From contig JASHVB010000876.1 in assembly GCA_030039695.1 (NCBI GenBank), positions 1 to 6,098 of the forward strand: 6,098 nt of DNA. Reading direction: 5' to 3'. A program made the translations under genes and the position numbers. How positions within the stretch are numbered: position 1 is the stretch's first letter; the number at the start of each line of letters is the position of its first letter. Source of the DNA: Acetobacteraceae bacterium (GTDB lineage: Bacteria > Pseudomonadota > Alphaproteobacteria > Acetobacterales > Acetobacteraceae). This document shows, piece after piece, positions 1-5,071 of this stretch. The notes under the pieces were generated by a model. It saw only the letters and a program-made list of their open reading frames with translations, made no database searches and was not told where the DNA came from.

Positions 1-346
1 ATACGACGAGAAAATCCGAGCCTACGCCTCGGAGCTCGGCATCGATATCGAGATCTTCCACTCCAACATCGAGGGCGAAGTCGTCAACCGACTCTACGAC
101 GCCAACGACCGTGGTTTCGATGCGGCTCTGTTCAACCCCGCCGGCTTCTCGCGCGGTTATCCGGCGTTGACCGCCGCGATCAGCCAGGTGAAGTTCCCCA
201 CGGTGGAGATCCACATCTCCAACCCCGTCCGGCGCGGCCCGGTGTCCGACACGGCGCAGGTGAGCCAGGGCATGGTCACCGGCTTCGGCATCGCCGGCTA
301 CTACTTGGCGCTGCGCGGCCTGCGCGACATGCTGGCGGCAAGGTAG
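1..346 (+). CDS. Type II 3-dehydroquinate dehydratase-like protein (3' part)
   Basis: The 5' end lies outside the window; the reading frame begins with the codon at position 2 and ends at TAG 344-346, leaving 114 residues. The C-terminal two thirds of a type II dehydroquinase fold is clear: HSNIEGEVVNRLYDA (family: QSNxEGELIDxIHxA), then FNPAGFS, then VEIHISNP, and finally GFGIAGYYLALRGL, the usual C-terminal helix. True AroQ enzymes form dodecamers in the cytoplasm and dehydrate 3-dehydroquinate in the shikimate or quinate pathway. Here the Asn of NP and the His of HISN are kept. The family's THTS motif is replaced by SRGY, the following Asp by Ala, and the FRxHS loop with its substrate-binding Arg is shortened and changed to RRGPVSD. 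The fold assignment is firm, the dehydroquinase activity is doubtful, so no symbol is given. The usual alphaproteobacterial aroQ neighbours accB-accC do not follow. Confidence 0.8.
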   Translation, partial: YDEKIRAYASELGIDIEIFHSNIEGEVVNRLYDANDRGFDAALFNPAGFSRGYPALTAAISQVKFPTVEIHISNPVRRGPVSDTAQVSQGMVTGFGIAGYYLALRGLRDMLAAR

Positions 347-612
347 TACTTCGGCCTGAACGGTTCTACGCGGATAGAGGTATGTGGGCGCGAAACGCGC
401 CGATGGGGCCGGAGAGCTTGGTGCCGCACCGTGGCCGGTGCCAGACAGGCATGCAAGTTGCGCGCGGATCTGCGTGCTGTGCGTCCATTTGCATCTGTCC
501 GCGCAGAGACGTTCGGACCCAGCTGGCAGTCCGCACCGTCGTTGGTGTTCTCATTCTTCACGGGCGAGCAGCGAATCGCGCGGATCGGCGGCATCGAGCG
601 GCTGGCGCGCTG
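347..612. other. Intergenic region with two short GC-rich hairpins, no gene
   Basis: This 266-bp gap lies between the ends of the convergent dehydroquinase-like gene (+) and ccrM (-). Two perfect short inverted repeats are visible: GGCGCG-AAA-CGCGCC at 387-401 and GCACCG-TGGC-CGGTGC at 426-441. Neither is followed by a T-run on either strand, so neither is a textbook intrinsic terminator, although they sit where transcription of the upstream gene should end. Open frames crossing the region have no family-like residues and no ribosome site. I see no tRNA, promoter or small gene that I can support. Confidence 0.5.
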
Positions 613-1749
613 CTATCCGGGTTGCGAACCTTCCGGTTGCTCCGTCCTCTCCCGCAGCACGTCCAGCGGCACCAGCCTTCCATCACGTTCGAAATGCCAA
701 AACGTCCAACCATTGCAGGACGGCGCGTTGGTCACCGCCGCTCCCACTTTGTGGATCGACCCACGCACCCCCGCCGCTAGGACGCTGCCGTCTGCCGCGA
801 CCACCGCCATCACCCGCCGCTGGCGGTCGTGCAGCTTGGTTCCCGCCGGCAGCAGCCCGCGTTCCACCAGGCTGCCGAACGGCACGCGCGGCGCCTCGCG
901 CTTGGACGGCGCTGTCGCGACGCCGTCTGCGGGGCTGCGTTTGGTCCGCCTAATCCGTCCGATCGCCGCCTCGGCGTACGCGGGATGCCGCTCCATGCCG
1001 ATGAAATGCCGGTGCAGCCGCTTCGCCACCACGCCGGTCGTGCCGGTGCCGAGAAAAGGGTCGAGCACGATATCCCCCGGCACGGTGCAGGACAGCAGCA
1101 CGCGGTGCAGCAGCGCCTCGGGTTTCTGCGTTGGGTGCAGCTTGAGGCCGTGCTGGTTGCGAAGTCGTTCCGCACCCGTACACAGTGGCAGGAACCAGTC
1201 GCTGCGCATCTGAATGTCGTCGTTCAGCGCCTTCATCGCCTGGTAGTTGAAGCGGTGCCGCGAGTCGCGCTGGCGCGCCGCCCAGATCAGCGTCTCATGC
1301 GCGTTGGTGAAGCGGTGGCCGCGGAAATTCGGCATCGGGTTGGCCTTGCGCCACACCACGTCGTTCAGGATCCAAAATCCCAGGTCCTGCATGATGGCGC
1401 CGATGCGGAAGATGTTGTGGTAGGCGCCGATCACCCACAGTGTGCCGTCCTTGCGCAACAGCCGGCGGCACTCGGCAAGCCAGTCGCGGGTGAAAGCGTC
1501 GTAGGTAGGGAAGTCGTTGAAGCGATCCCACTCCTCATCCACGCCGTCGACCAGGCTGTCGTCCGGCCGGCGCAGCTCGCCGCGGAGCTGCAGGTTGTAC
1601 GGCGGGTCGGCAAACACGCAGTGCACCGAGGCGGGCGGCAGCATGCGCATCAGCGCCACGCAGTCGCCGAGCAGGACCTGATCCAGCGGCAGTTCTCGGA
1701 CGATTTCCAACGTGTTCCCGACGGGGTGGGGTGGTCGAGGCGTGCGCAT
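613..1749 (-). CDS. ccrM: CcrM-type adenine-N6 DNA methyltransferase (GANTC)
   Basis: This is a beta-class SAM-dependent DNA methyltransferase of 378 residues, close to Caulobacter and Sinorhizobium CcrM in length and motif order. The catalytic DPPYNLQL motif (IV) is at residues 48-55 and is followed by RPDDSLVDGVDEEWD. LWVIGAYHNIFR, ILNDVVWRKANPMPNFRG and NAHETLIWA form the central block, with DIQMRSDW and HPTQKPEALL (205-214) after it. The SAM-binding DPFLGTGTTG motif (I) is at 230-239. The C-terminal part (about 282-365: REAPRVPFGSLVERGLL, GSIHKVGA, CNGWTFWHF) is the RAMA domain found in CcrM. The family methylates adenine in GANTC and, in Caulobacter and relatives, couples methylation state to cell-cycle transcription. 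The ATG at 1749 was chosen because the open frame upstream (to 2052) is antisense to the next gene and has no family residues. No strong Shine-Dalgarno precedes it; a TTG at 1710 is a possible later start. The specificity is inferred from the family. Confidence 0.95.
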   Translation of the reverse strand: MRTPRPPHPVGNTLEIVRELPLDQVLLGDCVALMRMLPPASVHCVFADPPYNLQLRGELRRPDDSLVDGVDEEWDRFNDFPTYDAFTRDWLAECRRLLRKDGTLWVIGAYHNIFRIGAIMQDLGFWILNDVVWRKANPMPNFRGHRFTNAHETLIWAARQRDSRHRFNYQAMKALNDDIQMRSDWFLPLCTGAERLRNQHGLKLHPTQKPEALLHRVLLSCTVPGDIVLDPFLGTGTTGVVAKRLHRHFIGMERHPAYAEAAIGRIRRTKRSPADGVATAPSKREAPRVPFGSLVERGLLPAGTKLHDRQRRVMAVVAADGSVLAAGVRGSIHKVGAAVTNAPSCNGWTFWHFERDGRLVPLDVLRERTEQPEGSQPG

Positions 1750-1789
1750 ATCGTGGCGGGCGCCACGGAGCCGCGTCAATCCAATCCCT

Positions 1790-2323
1790 ATGTTGGACGG
1801 CATGGAGCATGTAGACGCGGTGATCGTGATCTTCGGCGCGGCGGTGCGCCCGGGCGGGCGGCCCAGCACCGCGCTCCGCCGGCGGGTGGAGGCCGCCGCG
1901 GCCTTCGGCGTCCGCTTCGCCGCACCCATGTTCCTGCCGACTGGCGGGGTCGGGCGGAACGGCCCGTCGGAGGCGTTGGTCATGCGTGGGCTGCTGGTGG
2001 AGCGTGGCATGGCGCCGGAACGGATCCTGCTGGAGGAGAGCGGGACGGACACGCTATCCTCGGCCCGCGCCGTGGCGCAGCTGCTGCGGGCACAGGGGTT
2101 GGCCGCGCCGGTGTTCGCCGCCAGCAGCGCCTATCACCTGCCGCGATGCGTGTTGCTGTTGCGGCTGTTTGGCGTTCCGGCGCGCGCCGCGGGGCCGCCC
2201 TGGGTGACGGCTGGATCGCGTTGGACGACGCGGACGTGGTGGTGGCTGCGCGAGGCGGCGGCGCTGCCCTATGACCTGATCCTGGCGCTGATCGAAACGC
2301 GCGGCTTCCACGCCAACCGATGA
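1790..2323 (+). CDS. YdcF/ElyC family (DUF218) protein
   Basis: This 177-residue protein has the DUF218 pattern in order: the opening strand DAVIVIFGAAV (residues 9-19), PSTALRRRVEAA (25-36), the glycine-rich PTGGVGRNGPSEALVM (50-65), LEESGTDTLSSA (81-92), and SSAYHLPRCVLLLRLFG (112-128). The length suits a single-domain YdcF protein without the N-terminal membrane helices of ElyC. A Trp-rich tail near residue 150 (TWWWLREAAALP) is seen in other members. The molecular function of the family is poorly defined; members are linked to envelope biogenesis or to binding nucleotide-like ligands. It is divergent from ccrM across 40 bp, so the two promoters must overlap. The start is uncertain: ATG 1790 has GGAG about 19 nt upstream, which is too far, and ATG 1802, giving MEHVDAV, is equally compatible with homologues. 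Confidence 0.85.
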   Translation: MLDGMEHVDAVIVIFGAAVRPGGRPSTALRRRVEAAAAFGVRFAAPMFLPTGGVGRNGPSEALVMRGLLVERGMAPERILLEESGTDTLSSARAVAQLLRAQGLAAPVFAASSAYHLPRCVLLLRLFGVPARAAGPPWVTAGSRWTTRTWWWLREAAALPYDLILALIETRGFHANR

Positions 2324-2498
2324 TCGCTGCATGCGACCAGGCGGCTCCAACTCGCGTCCGGCAGAGCGGTATTGCATAGCGTGAAGGTCCGGGCCCCGGG
2401 TCGTGCGGACGTTGATGCGAACCCGCTCGTGAACCGCCGGTGCAGCGAACCGCGACCGCACCCGCTGCTCGGTGCTTCGGATGTTTCCCCGACGCAGC
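2324..2498. other. Intergenic gap between convergent ydcF-like gene and thiL
   Basis: This 175-bp region lies between two gene ends facing each other and contains no plausible gene. One weak dyad, GCACC (2458-2462) with GGTGC (2471-2475) and an 8-nt loop, lies 3' of thiL on the minus strand. A GTCCG/CGGAC pair around 2388-2411 is also possible. Neither has a T-run, so I do not call an intrinsic terminator. Confidence 0.4.
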
Positions 2499-3467
2499 TC
2501 AGAAATGGCTCCAGCCGCCGCGGGAGAGACCCATTGGCCGTCCGTCGGGGCCGCGCACCGTGACGCGTGCCGGACCGGCGCGGAAGCCGCCGATGCGCGT
2601 AACGGCGATGCCGGCGCCCCGCGCAGCGTGGCGCAGCGCGGCTTCGCGTGCCGGTGGCACAGCCAACAGCAGTTCGTAATCATCGCCACCCGAGAGAACG
2701 GTGGGTAGCCAGTCGGGACCGGCGATGCGAGCCGGTTCGGATAATGGCACCAGCGCGGCGTCGATTTCGGCGGTCAGGCTGCCAGCTCGGCAGATATGCC
2801 CGAGGTCCTGCACCAGCCCGTCGGACACATCCATGCCAGCTGCCGCGATCCCCGCGATGGCAAACCCCACGCGCGGCTGCGGCAGGTGGTACCGCTGCAG
2901 CAAAAAGCCGCTCGGATCGGCCAGCCGACCCTGCGCCACCGCCAGCCCGAGCGCTCCGTCACCGATCGTGCCTGTGACCCAGATGCCGTCGCCTGGCTGC
3001 GCACCGATCCGGTGCACCATCGTCCCCGGTGCGACGTGGCCAATCGCCGTGAGCGACAACGCGATCGGTCCTGGCGTGGATGTCGTGTCGCCGCCCAGCA
3101 GCATTGCGCCGAACTCGGCCTGATCCTGCGCCAGGCCGGCGGCGAACCCGGCGAACCACGCATCCGGCGTATCGCGGCCCGCGGCAACCGTCAGCAGATA
3201 GCCGATCGGCACGGCGCCCTTGGCCGCAAGATCCGACAGATTCACCCGTAGCAACTTGCGGCCGACGAGGTCGGGCGGATCGTCCGGCAGGAAATGCACG
3301 CCGGCGATCATCGCATCGACGGTCAACACCAGCTCCCGTCCCGGGGGCGGTGCGAGCAACGCTGCGTCATCGCCAAGCCCTAGCGCATCCGGGCCGGCGA
3401 GCGGACGGAAATGGCGCGCGATCAAAGCGAATTCGGCGGGCAGCTCAGCATCCGACATGCGGCCCAT
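2499..3467 (-). CDS. thiL: Thiamine-monophosphate kinase
   Basis: ThiL phosphorylates thiamine monophosphate with ATP to thiamine diphosphate, the last step of cofactor synthesis, in the cytoplasm. The 322-residue product has the ordered motifs of the family (PurM/AIR synthetase-like fold): GLGDDAALL (30-38), TVDAMIAGVHF (49-59), KLLRVNLSDLAAKGA (71-85), LLGGDTTSTPGP (123-134), GDGIWVTGTIGDGALGL (159-175), MDVSDGLVQDLGHI (212-225) and LSGGDDYELL (258-267). The acidic residues that bind Mg-ATP are present. ATG 3467 is chosen over the internal ATG at 3458 because GAGG (3475-3478) lies 7 nt upstream of it. The length is normal and no frameshift is seen. In many proteobacteria thiL follows nusB; here it stands alone, 138 bp after the monooxygenase gene on the same strand, and may have its own promoter in that gap. 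Confidence 0.96.
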   Translation of the reverse strand: MGRMSDAELPAEFALIARHFRPLAGPDALGLGDDAALLAPPPGRELVLTVDAMIAGVHFLPDDPPDLVGRKLLRVNLSDLAAKGAVPIGYLLTVAAGRDTPDAWFAGFAAGLAQDQAEFGAMLLGGDTTSTPGPIALSLTAIGHVAPGTMVHRIGAQPGDGIWVTGTIGDGALGLAVAQGRLADPSGFLLQRYHLPQPRVGFAIAGIAAAGMDVSDGLVQDLGHICRAGSLTAEIDAALVPLSEPARIAGPDWLPTVLSGGDDYELLLAVPPAREAALRHAARGAGIAVTRIGGFRAGPARVTVRGPDGRPMGLSRGGWSHF

Positions 3468-3474
3468 GCTACCG

Positions 3475-3478
3475 CCTC
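3475..3478 (-). promoter_or_regulatory. Shine-Dalgarno of thiL
   Basis: On the minus strand GAGG is followed by a 7-nt spacer and the ATG at 3467. The same site lies 16 nt from the alternative ATG at 3458, which is too far, so it decides the start. Confidence 0.6.
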
Positions 3479-3480
3479 AG

Positions 3481-3508
3481 TCATGCCGAGCGAAGCGACG
3501 CAGTCCGC
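3481..3508 (+). repeat. Short dispersed-type intergenic repeat, copy A
   Basis: The segment begins TCATGCCGAGCGAAGCGACG and ends with CAGTCCGC. It resembles the short GC-rich elements scattered between genes in many alphaproteobacterial genomes, whose accidental translations read like SHAERSDAVRS or CERSEAI. A diverged copy in the opposite orientation lies at about 5041-5071. It sits between thiL and the monooxygenase gene, 13 bp upstream of the thiL start. The similarity was aligned by eye; copy number in the genome cannot be judged from this window. Confidence 0.5.
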
Positions 3509-3605
3509 AGCATTGACCGCGCGTGCCAACACCCCACGGCAAAGGCTGCCGCAACGATAAGACGGTGCACGCGGTGGGCTGGCGGGCGCAGCGGTGCCAC
3601 GTCGT

Positions 3606-4799
3606 TCATGTCTCGCCTGCACCGGGCGGCAGCCCGAGCAAAACCCGCCCGTACGGCACCAGAGTGGCCAGCGGGCTGAACGCCTGGTGCGTCGCGATCG
3701 TCATGATATCGCGCAGCAGCGGCTGCAGCCGGTCGCTGTCATAGGTGGTGCGCGCGCCGCACAGCTCGAACAGGCTCTGCACGGCGGTGCGGATTTGCTG
3801 CATGCCAAAGGTGAGATCGCGGCGGTTGCGCAGCACTTCCTCGGTTCTGATCGGTCGTCCCGATGCCACCACCGCGAGGCTCTGCTCACGCAGCGTCTCC
3901 AACATCAGCGACGCGACATCGATTGCGGCGGACGCGTCAGCAAGCTTCAACTGAACGATCTCCGACTCTGCCAGCTTCGTCGTGCCACGCGACACGCGGC
4001 TGCTGAGTGCGGCGGCGGCGACAGCCATTGCGCGGCGGCCCAAGGTGAATGCAACCGGCGGCAACGAGAACACCACGAGATAGCCACGCGGCGCACGCAC
4101 GATGTCGTAATCCGGATGCACGCGCACGCCGGGCGGCGTGCCCTCCAGCAGGTCGCGTAGCAACACGCTGCGGTGCTCCGGCACGAACGCGTCGCGCAGC
4201 ATCAGCGTGCGACTGCCCGTGCCGCGCAGGCCGAGCACATGCCAATCGTCGACGATCTCGATCTCGCGCATTGGCACCAGCAAATAGCGGGTGGGTGCGT
4301 TGCCGGCGGCGTCCTCGCAGCGTGCGCCGATGATCGCCCATTGCGCGTGCGTACAGCCGCTGGAGAACGGGAAGCGTCCCGACACACGCCACCCGCCCGC
4401 GGTGCGCTTCGCGGTTTCGCGCGGTGCGAGCGATGACGACGCGACGGCGTTCGGCGTGTCGCCCCAGATGTCGATCTGTCCTTGTTCCGGCAGCGAGGCA
4501 ATGATCCATTGGTGCTCTGCCAGCACGGCATAGACCCAGGCGCTGGCGGCGCAGCCTTCCGCGAGCGTTTCGACGATACGGGAGAACACGCCGAACGGCT
4601 GTTGCAGCCCGCCAAAGCGCCGCGGCTGCAGTGCTCGCAGCATGCCCCTTTCGTGGTAGGCGGCGATGGTCTCGGCGGGCACGTCGCGCGCGGCTTCGGT
4701 GGCGGCTTCGCGTTCTGCCAACATGGGTACGAGATCGCGTGCGCGCTGGAGCAGCTCGGCGTCTTGCGGTGGAAGTGTCGATGCGGGTGCGGCGTGCAA
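3606..4799 (-). CDS. Flavin-dependent monooxygenase, acyl-CoA dehydrogenase fold (HsaA/HpaB-like oxygenase)
   Basis: The product (397 residues from the TTG at 4799) matches two-component group D oxygenases such as HsaA, which hydroxylate aromatic or phenolic substrates with reduced flavin supplied by a separate reductase. Visible family blocks are RDVPAETIAAYHERGMLRAL (38-57), RRFGGLQ (60-66), ETLAEGCAASAWVYAV (77-92), FSSGCTHAQWAIIGA (145-159), DWHVLGLRGTGSRTLMLRDAFVP (185-207), a C-terminal four-helix region with RIRTAVQSLFELCGA-like sequence (335-349), and GLPPG at 389-393. Residues around 366-371 (MTIATH) lie where HsaA has active-site His residues. No ATG occurs near the N-terminus; ATG 4724 would cut into the first helix and has no ribosome site. 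A promoter (4830-4858) and AAGGA (4811-4815) support TTG 4799 or CTG 4802. The substrate is unknown and no flavin reductase gene is in the window, so a true acyl-CoA dehydrogenase or another member of the superfamily cannot be fully excluded. Confidence 0.88.
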   Translation of the reverse strand: MHAAPASTLPPQDAELLQRARDLVPMLAEREAATEAARDVPAETIAAYHERGMLRALQPRRFGGLQQPFGVFSRIVETLAEGCAASAWVYAVLAEHQWIIASLPEQGQIDIWGDTPNAVASSSLAPRETAKRTAGGWRVSGRFPFSSGCTHAQWAIIGARCEDAAGNAPTRYLLVPMREIEIVDDWHVLGLRGTGSRTLMLRDAFVPEHRSVLLRDLLEGTPPGVRVHPDYDIVRAPRGYLVVFSLPPVAFTLGRRAMAVAAAALSSRVSRGTTKLAESEIVQLKLADASAAIDVASLMLETLREQSLAVVASGRPIRTEEVLRNRRDLTFGMQQIRTAVQSLFELCGARTTYDSDRLQPLLRDIMTIATHQAFSPLATLVPYGRVLLGLPPGAGET

Positions 4800-4810
4800 C
4801 AGGGTGGTTT

Positions 4811-4815
4811 TCCTT
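4811..4815 (-). promoter_or_regulatory. Shine-Dalgarno of the monooxygenase gene
   Basis: AAGGA on the minus strand lies 8 nt before CTG 4802 and 11 nt before TTG 4799. No ATG is in reach in this frame, so the site argues for a non-ATG start. TTG is preferred because CTG starts are rare. Confidence 0.55.
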
Positions 4816-4829
4816 GGCCGAATGCAGAG

Positions 4830-4858
4830 ATGCTTCGGCGCGGTCAGGGGGCTGTCAA
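4830..4858 (-). promoter_or_regulatory. Sigma70-like promoter of the monooxygenase gene
   Basis: On the minus strand a perfect -35 box TTGACA (4853-4858) is followed after exactly 17 bp by AAGCAT (4830-4835), a weak -10 match (3 of 6). The expected transcript start near 4822 gives a leader of about 20 nt that contains the AAGGA site. This order of elements also argues against any coding start upstream. Confidence 0.5.
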
Positions 4859-5066
4859 GCGTCTGGCACGATGAGGAATGCAGCGATGACCAGAGCGCCT
4901 CGCCCCGACAGCAGGAGCGGCCGGCGCGCACTCTCGGGTGACCGGCCAATAACACAGAGTTGCTGCCGCGCGGATCCCTCATCGTCGGTGCTGCGCACAT
5001 TGGCCTCGACCGTGCGCGGCGCTGGAGAGGTGTTCTATTCGTCCGCCCTCGCTTACGCTCTTCGCG
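4859..5066. other. Divergent intergenic region upstream of monooxygenase and methyltransferase genes
   Basis: This is the rest of the 267-bp region between the two divergent starts. No convincing sigma70 promoter is visible for the plus-strand gene. GGAGAGG at 5024-5030 is a good Shine-Dalgarno-like sequence, but it lies 36 nt before the ATG at 5067 and 6 nt before an in-frame ATT (5037-5039). The last 30 bp or so resemble the repeat at 3481-3508. No small gene or RNA is supported. Confidence 0.45.
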
Positions 5067-5071
5067 ATGAC
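5041..5071 (-). repeat. Short dispersed-type intergenic repeat, copy B (diverged, inverted)
   Basis: Read on the minus strand, the segment starts TCATCGCGAAGAGCGTAAGC and ends GAGGGCGGAC. With small gaps it lines up with copy A at 3481-3508: both have TCAT, then a CGA/GCG-AAGCGA core, then a G-rich end. The copies point in opposite directions. Copy B includes the ATG proposed as the start of the next gene (5067-5069). The relationship is a by-eye alignment and is moderate in strength. Confidence 0.4.

Noticed and set aside
382..1213. Overlapping plus-strand open frames of 132, 189 and 260 codons
   Set aside because: They cover the gap and the 3' part of ccrM on the opposite strand, have no ribosome site and resemble no family.
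1774..1779. TTGACG as the -35 box of ccrM
   Set aside because: At 17-18 bp spacing the -10 position (CCACGA or CACGAT) matches poorly and abuts the start codon, so a transcript would begin inside the gene.
1750..2052. Possible 101-residue N-terminal extension of CcrM
   Set aside because: It lies antisense to the ydcF-like gene and carries no methyltransferase residues; known CcrM proteins begin close to the ATG at 1749.
829..2274. A 481-codon plus-strand open frame across ccrM and ydcF
   Set aside because: It is antisense to ccrM and out of frame with the ydcF-like gene. Its translation is Arg/Ala/Val-rich with no family motif, as expected for a shadow frame in GC-rich DNA.
2388..2411. GTCCG/CGGAC dyad as an intrinsic terminator for the convergent genes
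   Set aside because: Only 5 bp of stem with a long loop, and no T-run on either strand.
2054..2689. Minus-strand 211-codon open frame between the ydcF-like gene and thiL
   Set aside because: It overlaps both real genes in other frames, and its sequence is Arg/Pro/Gln-rich without motifs.
3537..3551. CGGCA/TGCCG hairpin as a terminator of the monooxygenase gene
   Set aside because: Five base pairs, no T-run, and about 55 nt past the stop codon; not distinguishable from chance in GC-rich DNA.
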